The position numbers and the translations under genes were made by a program. From Kitasatospora terrestris (GTDB lineage: Bacteria; Actinomycetota; Actinomycetes; Streptomycetales; Streptomycetaceae), in NCBI RefSeq assembly GCF_039542905.1, contig NZ_BAABIS010000001.1, forward strand, positions 558,001-622,000: 64,000 nucleotides of DNA, given 5' to 3'. Under the pieces are notes generated by a model that worked only from the letters and a program-made list of their open reading frames with translations, did not search any database and was not told the DNA's origin. This document shows, in pieces, positions 33,921-41,932 of the stretch; the first letter of the stretch is position 1; the number at the start of each line of letters is the position of its first letter.

Positions 33921-34775
33921 ATGGAACGGATGTCGTACTCAACGGACTTGTCCGACGGGCAGTGGGCCTTGATCGAGCCACTGGTCACCGCCTGGAAGCA
34001 GGAGCGGGTGTCGCGGTCGGCGACCGGGGACCCGGGCTCCTGCGACCTGCGCGAGGTCGTGAACGCACTGCTTTACCAGAACCGGACGGGCTGCCAGTGG
34101 CGGCTCCTGCCACACGACTTACCGACCTGGTCGGCGGTGTTCTACTACTTCACCCTGTGGCGCCAGGACGGCCTTGACCAGCGGATCCAGGAGATCCTGC
34201 GCTGCCAGGTCCGGGAGCGGGCCCGTCGATTAGAGGACCCGTCCCTGGTGATCATCGACACCCAGTCCGTCCGCGCGGCGGCCGGGGTACCGAAGGCGAC
34301 CACGGGACTGGACGCGAACAAGAAGACGTCCGGCAGGAAGCGGGGACTGGCCGTCGACGTACTGGGCCTGGTCATCGGTGTAGTGGTCCTCGCCGCGAGC
34401 GCGCACGACAACGAGGCCGGCATCGCCCTGCTGGACCAGGCAGCCGAACGGTGCGGGATGCGACTGGAGAAGGCCTTGGTCGACCAGGGCTTCAAGGACG
34501 CCGTGATCATCCACGGGGCGGTGAAGGACATCACCGTCGAGGTGGTCCGGCGCAACCCCGACGACGTGGGCAAGGGGTTCGTTCCGCAACCGAAGCGGTG
34601 GGTGGTCGAGCAGGTCAACGGCACCCTCATGCTCCACCGACGCCTCGCCCGCGACTACGACCACCGGCCCGACAACGCCGCCTCCCGCGTCTACTGGGCC
34701 TCCACCGCGGGCATGCTCCGCCGCCTCACCACCCCCAGCCCCACCTGGCGCGACGACGTCGAGCTGGCCGCGTGA
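33921..34775 (+). CDS. IS-B transposase (IS5 family, DDE)
   Basis: A 284-residue transposase: MSYSTDLSDGQWALIEPLVT (DUF4096-like N-terminus), NRTGCQWRLLPHDLPTWSAV, first Asp in LVIIDTQSVRAAAG, then DANKKTSGRKRGLAVDVLGL, second Asp in LEKALVDQGFKDAV, and Glu in KRWVVEQVNGTLMLHRRLAR. The catalytic triad and length are complete. The stop TGA overlaps the GTG of the next ORF (GTGA). It may still be active. Confidence 0.93.
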   Translation: MERMSYSTDLSDGQWALIEPLVTAWKQERVSRSATGDPGSCDLREVVNALLYQNRTGCQWRLLPHDLPTWSAVFYYFTLWRQDGLDQRIQEILRCQVRERARRLEDPSLVIIDTQSVRAAAGVPKATTGLDANKKTSGRKRGLAVDVLGLVIGVVVLAASAHDNEAGIALLDQAAERCGMRLEKALVDQGFKDAVIIHGAVKDITVEVVRRNPDDVGKGFVPQPKRWVVEQVNGTLMLHRRLARDYDHRPDNAASRVYWASTAGMLRRLTTPSPTWRDDVELAA

Positions 34776-35170
34776 GCATCACCGAACTCCTGCGGCTGCT
34801 GCAGGCCGAACACGACGAGACCGCCGCACGAGCCCACAGCCTGCGCGAACAGATCGAGCGACTGACCGCCGAGCTCGCAGACGCCGAAGCCCGCCTGGCC
34901 GAGCTCACCGTGACCCGCAAGGTCATCGACGGCCTCACCTCGCCCGACCATAAACCGGCCCCCTCGGACACGGACACCGTCTACCAGCGCATCGTGACCG
35001 CCTTCAACGAGCACCCCGAGCGGGTCTTCCGCGTTCGCGAGCTACACGAACTCCTCGGGCTGTCCACCGACGAGCCCTCGATCAACGTCACCCGCTCCCG
35101 CCTGGGACGACTCGTTCGTCAGGGACTCCTCGAACAACCCGGACGAGGCCACTACCAGAAACGGACTTAG
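34772..35170 (+). CDS. IS-B accessory ORF: coiled coil plus winged-helix-like domain
   Basis: A 132-residue protein coupled to the transposase by a GTGA overlap. Residues 1-55 form a long heptad-like helix (LLRLLQAEHDETAARAHSLR, EQIERLTAELADAEARLAEL). Residues about 75-130 look like a winged helix (VYQRIVTAFNEHPERVFRVR, ELHELLGLSTDEPSINVTRS, RLGRLVRQGLLEQPG). The stop is TAG, whose G is the first base of IS-A copy 2, so the insertion left the protein intact. Probably a DNA-binding partner or regulator of the transposase; this is inference. Confidence 0.75.
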   Translation: MSITELLRLLQAEHDETAARAHSLREQIERLTAELADAEARLAELTVTRKVIDGLTSPDHKPAPSDTDTVYQRIVTAFNEHPERVFRVRELHELLGLSTDEPSINVTRSRLGRLVRQGLLEQPGRGHYQKRT

Positions 35171-36015
35171 AAGTCATCTCATTTGGGCTTGTAGGCTGCT
35201 CGCGTGACGATCGTGGAGCGTCTGGTGCCGGACGAGTTGTGGGAGCTGTTCCAGCGGGTGGTGCCGGCGGCGCCGACCCGGCCGCAGGGTGGTGGCCGCC
35301 GGCGCCACGGGGACCGGGAGGTGCTGGCCGCGATCGTGTTCGTGGCCACGTCCGGGTGCACATGGGCCCAGCTGCCGCCGTGTTTCGGACCGTCCGGGCC
35401 GACCGCGCACCGCCGGTTCACGGAGTGGACCGCGGCCCGGGTGTGGGCCAAGCTCTACCGCCTGGTCCTGGACGAACTCGGCGCTCGCGGCGAGCTGGAC
35501 TGGTCCAGGTGCGCGGTCGACTCGGTGAACATGCGCGCCACGAAAAGGGGGAGCTGACGGGTCCGAATCCTGTCGATCGGGGCAAGTTCGGGTCGAAGAT
35601 CCACTTGCTCACCGAACGCACCGGTCTGCCCATCTCGCTCGCGATCTCCGGCGCCAACCTGCACGACAGCCAGGCCCTGATCCCGCTCGTCGAGGCGATC
35701 CCGCCGATCCGCTCCCGCCGCGGCCCGAGACGGCGCCGGCCCGGCAAGCTCCACGGCGACAAAGCCTACGACCACCGCTTCATCCGCTCCTACCTGCGTC
35801 GACGGCAGATCACCCACCGCATTGCCCGCCGCGGCATCGAGTCCTCGACCCGCCTCGGCCGGCACCGCTGGGTCATCGAGCGGACGGTGGCATGGCTCGG
35901 CGGTTTCCGCCGGCTCCACCGCCGCTACGAACGCAAAGGCACCCACTTCGCCGCTTTCGCCACCATTGCCGCCGCCCTCATCTGCCACCGCAGACTGGCC
36001 AAATGAGATGACTTC
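35170..36015 (+). mobile_element. IS-A copy 2, inserted in the right end of IS-B
   Basis: Offset of exactly 4479 bases from copy 1 with the same sequence and the same terminal inverted repeats. TA is present on both sides (35168-35169 and 36016-36017), a 2-bp duplication. The insertion lies within the right inverted repeat of IS-B, so IS-B can no longer use that end normally. Confidence 0.95.
35204..36006 (+). CDS. IS-A transposase, two frames joined by probable -1 frameshift (copy 2)
   Basis: Same protein as copy 1: frame A 35204-35557, slippery A4G5 run at 35543-35551, frame B to 36006, with the same three catalytic residues. No difference from copy 1 was seen in any reading frame, pointing to very recent transposition. 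Confidence 0.9.
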
Positions 36016-36027
36016 TAACGTCCTCTG

Positions 36028-36270
36028 ATGAGTACAGCACCGACCACACCGAGCCGGGACGGGAAGCAGGCGAAGGACATGATCCGCGAGCAGCAGCTGG
36101 CCCGGGCCTTCGTCGGCATGGCCGACACCCTCGCACCGGCTTCGACCCCCTCACCCTCTTCGACGCCCACGTCGCCCACTGCGTGGACCTCCTCGACGCC
36201 GACGCGGGCGGCGCCCTGATGGCCGACGCCCGGCACATGAACTCGTACGCGACCTCGGAATCTGCGGTGT
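36028..36270 (+). pseudogene. Second GAF(-ANTAR) gene, frameshifted and truncated
   Basis: From ATG 36028, MSTAPTTPSRDGKQAKDMIR and EQQLARAFVGMADTLA match the N-terminus of GAF-ANTAR proteins. After a frame change near 36130, FDPLTLFDAHVAHCVDLLDA and DAGGALMADARHMNSYATSE continue the GAF domain. The gene then ends, cut off by the oppositely oriented gene ending at 36345. It once followed the GAF-ANTAR gene at 33109 with a TGATG overlap, now separated by the insertions. Confidence 0.75.
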
Positions 36271-36344
36271 CGAACGCGGATCGCGTCACCGGAACGTGCT
36301 GGAGCACTGTCGGTCGCCACCTTCGTGCTCGCACCCGGCCTCGC

Positions 36345-36959
36345 TCAGGTGTTCTGGGACGGTGCCGATTCCGACGCTACGCCCCTGTTGTCCTCCTGGC
36401 GAAAGCCGCGCACCACCGCCCTCGCGCCGGGGGCAGCCGCGCCGGCCGGAGCACGGGTCCGACCCGCACGCCAGGAGCGCAGGTGCGCGGGCGCGGGCGC
36501 GGGTTCGGCGTCGAGGTCCTCGGCGAGGGCGGCGTGAAGGCGTCGGACGGCGTTCTCGGCGTCGGTGAGCTCGTCGGCCCCGGGGACGCGGGTGCCGAAG
36601 GTCAGCGCGTCCTCCGCGGTCAGCGCCCTCCAGCGCAGGACCGGGGTCAGGGCGTCCGCGGCCCGGGCGAGGAACCAGGCCAGGCGCCCGTGGGTGCGGG
36701 CCACCGCGATCGCGATCGCGGCGACGGCTTCGCGCAGGTGCTCCAGGCGTTCGATACCCGCCAGCGCCTCCTGCGCCGGGGCGGGGCCGACCGCGTCCGC
36801 CAGGCGCGCAGCGGTCGCGCGGGCCAGGTCCGCGTCGTGCGCGGGCAGCTCCCACAGCCCCTGCCCCACCTGCCGCGCCATCTCGTGGGCCAGCGCCTCG
36901 ACCTGCGCGCACATCCCTGCGTCGCCCGTGACCGGATCCATGGGAGCCTCCCCCGTCAT
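36345..36959 (-). CDS. Hypothetical helical protein in operon with a STAS gene
   Basis: A 204-residue mostly helical protein: CAQVEALAHEMARQVGQGLW, ARATAARLADAVGPAPAQEA, LREAVAAIAIAVARTHGRLA, AENAVRRLHAALAEDLDAEP, then a Pro/Ala/Arg-rich tail. Its ATG (36959) overlaps the STAS gene stop (ATGA), so the two are co-translated. A start at 36941 (MDPVTGD) is also possible. Family unknown; the context suggests a role in partner-switching control. Confidence 0.7.
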   Translation of the reverse strand: MTGEAPMDPVTGDAGMCAQVEALAHEMARQVGQGLWELPAHDADLARATAARLADAVGPAPAQEALAGIERLEHLREAVAAIAIAVARTHGRLAWFLARAADALTPVLRWRALTAEDALTFGTRVPGADELTDAENAVRRLHAALAEDLDAEPAPAPAHLRSWRAGRTRAPAGAAAPGARAVVRGFRQEDNRGVASESAPSQNT

Positions 36960-37336
36960 ACGCCCCCGTCCACGCCCACACCGAGCGCCGACACCGCGGA
37001 AGCGGCGGGCAGGACCTCGAGAACCGTACCTGTTCCAGTGATCTCCAGCAGGCGGGCCAACTGTTCGCCCGGGGCGGCGAGCCGGAACGCGACCCCCAGC
37101 TCGGCGGCCTCGCGGCGGGCCCGCAGCAGTTCGTTCAGACCGTCGCAGGCGCAGAACGTCACTCCCGAGCAGTCGACCACGAGCACCCCGGGCAGCGGAC
37201 GTCCGGCCAGCGCCCGGCGCAGCACACGGGCCGGCACCGGCGCGGTGTCCATGTAGGCCTCCCCCTCCAGCGCGACCACCAGCGTTCCCGGCGGCGCCGG
37301 ACGCCGCCTCGCTCCCAGTTCCGCGTGCACAGCCAT
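36956..37336 (-). CDS. STAS domain protein (anti-sigma factor antagonist type)
   Basis: A 126-residue protein: PGTLVVALEGEAYMDTAPVP at the first strands, then LPGVLVVDCSGVTFCACDGL and NELLRARREAAELGVAFRLA. The STAS pattern D-S-v-F-D-s-G-l is present as DCSGVTFCACDGL, where a Cys and an Ala replace the usual Ser or Asp before the glycine-like turn. The serine normally phosphorylated is therefore uncertain: CSG or none. Predicted to be cytosolic. It is the first gene of a two-gene operon, divergent from the RsbW-like gene at 37562. Confidence 0.85.
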   Translation of the reverse strand: MAVHAELGARRRPAPPGTLVVALEGEAYMDTAPVPARVLRRALAGRPLPGVLVVDCSGVTFCACDGLNELLRARREAAELGVAFRLAAPGEQLARLLEITGTGTVLEVLPAASAVSALGVGVDGGV

Positions 37337-37561
37337 GGGATCGGCCTCCCTCCCGACGGGCTGCTGTCCTTCCTCCACGGTTTCCCGGCGAGCCGACCGC
37401 GTACTGCCACGTAAGCGAACACCTGCGCCACCGACCGTTCCGAAAACGAAGCCCGGCCGGTCGGCCCGCGCTGCGCCCCGGCCACCGCGCTTACGGGCGC
37501 GGGTAGCGGCAAGACGCCCAGGTGGCCCGGCTACCGGGTCTCCACGAGGAAGGTGAGGACC

Positions 37562-37960
37562 ATGCGGACCGCGGGCCACTGGCACATCGGCCTGGCCGCC
37601 GACAGCGCCTCGTCGGCGGCACCCGGTATGGCATACGTCCGGCGGACGCTCGACGCCATGCCGCACGAGGGCGCCGACGCCGCCCGGCAGAAGGGCGACG
37701 TCCTGCTGGTGGCGTGCGAGCTCCTGGCGAATGCCTGCCGGCACACGCCCGGGCCCACCGACCTCGACATCGACCTCGACGGCGACCGGCTGACCGTCGC
37801 CGTCACCGACTCGAGCGCCACCTTGCCCGAGCCCCGACCCTGGTGCCCGGCCGCCCCGAACGGCCACGGCCTGCACATCGTCGAGCGCCTCACGACCGGC
37901 TGGGGCACCGTTCCGGCCGGGTCGGGCAAGACGGTCTGGGCGTGCCTGCCCTGGACCTGA
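37562..37960 (+). CDS. RsbW-like ATP-binding protein (anti-sigma regulatory factor type)
   Basis: A 132-residue HATPase_c protein: N box VACELLANACRHTPGPTDL, G1 box LTVAVTDSSATLPEPRP, and G2 box NGHGLHIVERLTTGWGTVPA. The usual D-x-G-x-G of G1 is weakened to DSSAT. ATG 37562 was chosen over GTG 37553 because GAGGAAGGTGAGG fits it better. Such proteins bind sigma factors and phosphorylate STAS antagonists in Bacillus; in Streptomyces many exist with unknown targets. The divergent STAS gene (37336) is the obvious candidate partner. Confidence 0.85.
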   Translation: MRTAGHWHIGLAADSASSAAPGMAYVRRTLDAMPHEGADAARQKGDVLLVACELLANACRHTPGPTDLDIDLDGDRLTVAVTDSSATLPEPRPWCPAAPNGHGLHIVERLTTGWGTVPAGSGKTVWACLPWT

Positions 37961-38170
37961 ACGACCGGTGGGCGGCCGTCCGCACCGTCGGTGGGCCTGG
38001 GCCCCTGCCGTGCAGGCGAAAGCGGTCCGGCCCGGAGCCACCATCCGTGGTTCCCGGCCGGACCGCTGTCCGGGTGCAACGCGCAGGAGGGCCGCCGGAC
38101 GAGGGCCAGGCCGTCGTCCGACCCGGTGCCCCGTCCGGGGCTCCGCCGTGCTGGTCGGCAGCCCTGTGTG

Positions 38171-38722
38171 TCAGCGGGACAGGCGGCCGTAGATCAGGCT
38201 GCCCGGGGCCTCCAGGTCCTGGGAGTAGAAGAACTCCCTGACCGCGCGGATGAACTCCTGCCGGCTGATGACCCCGTCACCGTCGGTGTCCAGCTTGGCG
38301 AAGGTGTCCATGGCACCGGGGTCGGTGATGTTCCAGACATCCAGGTACTGCTTGAACTCGGCCTTGCTGATGGTGTTGTCGCCGTCGGTGTCCATGATGT
38401 CGAAGATGGCGTGCGGAACGCCCTCGACCATGTTGAAGCGGCTGGTGTCCACGCTCGCCGCGCGGCTGGCGAAGTGGTACTGCTCCTTGGAGAGGCGGTT
38501 GGCGCCGTCCGCGTGGCGCAGCAGCTCGGCCCACTGCATCTGGTACGAGATCAGCAGTGCCTGCGCCCGACGGTCGCTCTTGTCGATCTTGTAGCCGGTC
38601 AGGTAGCGGTCGACGAGGCGCTGGTAGTCGCTCCAGTCGACGTAGCCGTCGCCGTCGGTGTCGGTGGCGGCGAACAGCTGGTCCAGCTTGATGGTGATCG
38701 GGTCAGTGGTGGCGGTAGCCAT
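38171..38722 (-). CDS. EF-hand calcium-binding protein (calerythrin-like)
   Basis: A 183-residue protein with three canonical 12-residue EF loops: DTDGDGYVDWSD (about 20-31), DTDGDNTISKAE (about 111-122) and DTDGDGVISRQE (about 145-156). A fourth, degenerate site lies in between (near DGANRLSKEQYH). Overall length and the start MATATTDPITIKLDQLFAAT match the calerythrin/sarcoplasmic calcium-binding group known in Streptomyces and Saccharopolyspora. Probably a calcium buffer or sensor in the cytosol. Monocistronic. Confidence 0.93.
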   Translation of the reverse strand: MATATTDPITIKLDQLFAATDTDGDGYVDWSDYQRLVDRYLTGYKIDKSDRRAQALLISYQMQWAELLRHADGANRLSKEQYHFASRAASVDTSRFNMVEGVPHAIFDIMDTDGDNTISKAEFKQYLDVWNITDPGAMDTFAKLDTDGDGVISRQEFIRAVREFFYSQDLEAPGSLIYGRLSR

Positions 38723-39526
38723 GATCGGCCTCTCTCGCAGGTGATGGTGCGGGTACGCATCAGCGCGCCCGCACCGAAGCTAGGGCCGGGACCGTCACCG
38801 AAGGCCGTCGAAATCCCATGTCGCAGGCAAGTTCGCACAATGATGTGAACCCTCTTCATCACCGGTGTAGCTCCGGATGGATCGGGTATCGAATCGTGTT
38901 CTCACGGTGACTGCGCCTGGCGGCGCCAGACCACGTGCGCCGGAACCCCCGCCACGCGGCAAGACGACGAAACGGCAGCGCAACAGCCCCACACCGCAGA
39001 GGAGTTCTTCCCGACCCGGCTACGGGACCGGGCCGCAGGGCGACCGTCCCGCACAGTCTCCGGGCAACCGGAGGGTCCCGTTACGGCAATCGGCGAACAT
39101 GGCGCGTTCACGACCGGCGCATCCGGCGCACGGATCCCGCACACGGGCGAGGCGCCCACGGTTCCATCCCGCACGCGTCCCGGCCGCCTGCTGTTTTCCG
39201 AACCACCGTCCTGCTGTTGTTTCCGATCGCCGGACCGGGGCGGTGTTCGATCATGGCGCGGAGTGGATCAAGGGTTGCCTGTGCCCCCTCCGCGCGCAAG
39301 GCGCGGCTCCCGCACCACGAACCAGACCCGCGTCGGGCGTCGGTCACCGCACCGCCACAGCTCGCCGGCGCGCCCGACCGCCGGGGCCTCTCCGGGGCCG
39401 GTTCCACGGAATGGCGCGGACCGGTGGTTCACCCGTTCGGCCGGTCGCAGTTGCCGGTGGCGTCCGGCCCCGGAAGCGTCCTGAAGGGGCGGCGATGCCC
39501 CGGTGCCGGACCGAGGAGAAGCGCGC
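38723..39526. other. 800-bp intergenic stretch, no gene recognised
   Basis: All frames were read; none shows a known motif or sustained protein-like composition. A GAGGAGAA at about 39512-39519 is the ribosome-binding site of the next gene. Confidence 0.4.
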
Positions 39527-40828
39527 ATGATGTCGGACGACCTCACGACGCTCGCCCACGAGGCGTACGTATACCTGTACCCGCTGGTCACGATGGACGT
39601 CACCCGCCGGCAGGCGGTGTCCGCCCCCACGGGGACCAAACCGCTCTTCGGACCGCCGAACGAGTTCCACCACCTGCGCGAGTTCCCATCGGCGGAGTTC
39701 CGCTCGGTGGTGCGACCGAACTTCGACACCCTCTACTCGTCCGCGTGGCTCGACCTGACGGCCGGCCCGGTCGAGTTGCACGTCTCGGACACCGCGGGCC
39801 GCTACTTCATGGTCCCGCTGCTGGACATGTGGACCGACGTGTTCGCCACCCTCGGCCCCCGCACCACCGGCTCCGGCGACCAGGACTACCTGGTGGTCGG
39901 CCCCGACCACCAGGGCGAACTGCCCGCCGGGGCGGCCGTGCTGCGCTCGCCGACGCCGTACGCATGGGTCATCGGACGGATCCAGACCAACGGGACGTCC
40001 GACTACGAGAAGGTCCGGCGGATCCAGGACGGCCTGACACTGACCGCCCGCGAGCCGGTCGAGCACCGGGTCGACCCGACCGTGGACGCCGTCAGCGACC
40101 CACTGGCCACCGTCAACGGCTTCACCGCGGTCGAGTTCTTCACCCACGCGTGCCGGGCCCTGGCCGCCAACCCGCCGCACGCCACCGACTTCGCCGTACT
40201 GGCGCGCATCGCGCACCTGGGCATCGTCCCCGGCCGCGACTTCGACCCGGCGGGGTTCTCCGACACGGACCTGGCCGCGCTGGAGGCCGGGGCCCGCAAC
40301 GCCAGAGAGGCGATCCTGGCCTCCCCCGCCACCATCGGCACGGGCGTCAACGGCTGGCGCGTCACCGCCGAAACCATGGGCGTGTACGGCAACGCCTACT
40401 TCAAGCGGGCCGCCGTCACCGCGATCGGGCTCGGCGCCAACCCTCCGGAGGACGCCATCTACCCCGTCCTCACCACCGACGCGGACGGCAACCCCGTCAC
40501 CGGCGAGCACGACTACCTGCTGCACTTCCCGGCCGACGACCTGCCGCCGGTCGCCGCGTTCTGGTCGGTCACGATGTACGACGCCGAGGGCTTCCAGGTC
40601 GCCAACCCCATCAACCGCTTCGCGCTGGGCGACCGGGACGCGTTGGCCTACAACCCCGACGGCTCCCTCGACATCCACATCTCCCACAGCGACCCGGGAC
40701 CCGAGCGGCGCGCGAACTGGCTACCGGCACCGACCGGCCCGCTCGGCCTCACCCTGCGCCTGTACGCACCCCGCCCCGAAGCCCTCGACGGACGCTGGAC
40801 CCCGCCCCCCGTCCGCCGACTCACCTGA
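39527..40828 (+). CDS. DUF1254/DUF1214 domain protein
   Basis: A 433-residue protein. The N-terminal DUF1254 domain has EAYVYLYPLVTMDVTRRQAV, NEFHHLREFPSAEFRSVVRP and NFDTLYSSAWLDLTAGPVEL. The C-terminal DUF1214 domain has GVYGNAYFKRAAVTAIGLGA, FWSVTMYDAEGFQVANPINR and FALGDRDALAYNPDGSLDIH. These two-domain proteins are common in bacteria and have no established activity. No signal peptide is seen. ATG 39527 follows GAGGAGAA by 7 bases. Its last 108 bases overlap the end of the convergent ZapE-like gene. Confidence 0.93.
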   Translation: MMSDDLTTLAHEAYVYLYPLVTMDVTRRQAVSAPTGTKPLFGPPNEFHHLREFPSAEFRSVVRPNFDTLYSSAWLDLTAGPVELHVSDTAGRYFMVPLLDMWTDVFATLGPRTTGSGDQDYLVVGPDHQGELPAGAAVLRSPTPYAWVIGRIQTNGTSDYEKVRRIQDGLTLTAREPVEHRVDPTVDAVSDPLATVNGFTAVEFFTHACRALAANPPHATDFAVLARIAHLGIVPGRDFDPAGFSDTDLAALEAGARNAREAILASPATIGTGVNGWRVTAETMGVYGNAYFKRAAVTAIGLGANPPEDAIYPVLTTDADGNPVTGEHDYLLHFPADDLPPVAAFWSVTMYDAEGFQVANPINRFALGDRDALAYNPDGSLDIHISHSDPGPERRANWLPAPTGPLGLTLRLYAPRPEALDGRWTPPPVRRLT

Positions 40829-41932
40829 GCCGCACCGGTCTGCGGATTCGTGCGCGGTCGGCGGAACGGCGCCCGCGGGTGCGTGCTGCTCCAGCAGGGA
40901 CAGGCGGCTGGCGGTCCGGTTGATGTCGGCGGGCAGGCCGTCGCCGCGGAGCACTTCGGCCAGGGGCGCCCGGCTCACCAGGGTGAGCGGTGTTCCCCGG
41001 TCGCACAGGACGTCGATCAGGTTGGCGAAGCGCTGGGCCGCGTCCCGGTTGGTCTCGGCCAGCCGGGGCAGGCCCGTGAGCACCCAGTCCTGCGCGGTGT
41101 CGGCGAGTTCCAGGTAGTCGCCGGTCGAGACGGGACGGTCGCACAGCTCGTGGAAGTCGAACCAGACCTGCCCGTCGCGCACGGCCAGGGCCTCCACCTT
41201 CCCGGTCCCGGCGCGCAGCGGGCGCCGTTCGTCCGCTGTCGGCACGGTCAACCCCGCGTCGGTGAGCTGATGTTCGGTGCCGGGCCACAGGTGGCGTCCG
41301 GCGGCGAACCCGGAGCGGGGCCGGCCCGCGCCGCGGGAGGTCCGGTAGTCCTGGCCGTCCGGCAGCTCGACGACGTCCAGCGAGGCTTCCAGCAGGGCGA
41401 TGACCGGTTCGAAGAGCTGGTGGAAGACGGGGTTGGGCAGCAGGCCGGCGGGCGGGTAGTTGGAGGTGGCGAGCAGGGTGGTCCCGCGGGCGAGGAGCGA
41501 GCGCACGACCCGTCCGATCAGCATCGCGTCGCCCGCGTCGTGGACGTGGAACTCGTCGAAGTACAGGAACCGGCAGTCGCCGAGCAATTCCTCGACCGCC
41601 CGGTCGCTTGCGGCCCGTTCGTCCCGGTACCGGCCGTAGGCGGTGTGGAAGCGGCGGAAGAACTCGTGGAAGTGCAGGCGCCGCTTCTCCGTCTCCTCGG
41701 TCAGCGGGACGGCGTCGAACAGCGTGTCCGCCAGCCAGCTCTTGCCCCGGCCGACCGATCCCCACAGGTAGACCCCGCGAACCGGCGCCGTCGCCCGGCC
41801 GAACAGCCGCCGTCTGCCGCCCAACGCCGATCCGAGTCCGGCGAGCCGGGCCGCCACCGCCCACTGCCCCTCGTCCAGCACCAGGCCGTCCCGCTCCGCG
41901 GCCCGCGTGAACTCCGCCGTCCCGACCACCAT
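40721..41932 (-). CDS. zapE: AFG1/ZapE-like P-loop ATPase
   Basis: A 403-residue AFG1-type ATPase. Walker A is WGSVGRGKSWLAD (about 57-69). HFHEFFRRFHTAYGRYR is the family motif. Walker B is FLYFDEFHVHDAGDAM. The sensor region is LLATSNYPPAGLLPNPVFHQ, and VWFDFHELCDRPVSTGDYLE is the conserved C-terminal motif. The E. coli member ZapE affects division and FtsZ stability. The last 50 residues are Gly/Ala/Glu-rich and run 108 bases into the convergent DUF1254 gene, so the original stop may have been lost. Confidence 0.92.
   Translation of the reverse strand: MVVGTAEFTRAAERDGLVLDEGQWAVAARLAGLGSALGGRRRLFGRATAPVRGVYLWGSVGRGKSWLADTLFDAVPLTEETEKRRLHFHEFFRRFHTAYGRYRDERAASDRAVEELLGDCRFLYFDEFHVHDAGDAMLIGRVVRSLLARGTTLLATSNYPPAGLLPNPVFHQLFEPVIALLEASLDVVELPDGQDYRTSRGAGRPRSGFAAGRHLWPGTEHQLTDAGLTVPTADERRPLRAGTGKVEALAVRDGQVWFDFHELCDRPVSTGDYLELADTAQDWVLTGLPRLAETNRDAAQRFANLIDVLCDRGTPLTLVSRAPLAEVLRGDGLPADINRTASRLSLLEQHAPAGAVPPTAHESADRCGSGESADGGRGPASVEGFGAGCVQAQGEAERAGRCR

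Larger units (their letters stand above)
33820..36025 (+). mobile_element. IS-B (IS5 family, about 1.36 kb) interrupted by IS-A copy 2
   Basis: The left end is GAGGGCGTTAAGTCCGTTTC and continues TGG. The right end, once IS-A copy 2 and its TA duplication are removed, is the complement of GAGGACGTTAAGTCCGTTTC plus TGG, giving 22 of 23 matching terminal bases. TGA flanks both ends (33817-33819 and 36026-36028), a TNA-type 3-bp target duplication. Native length is 1358 bp. It carries a transposase and a downstream coupled ORF. Confidence 0.9.
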
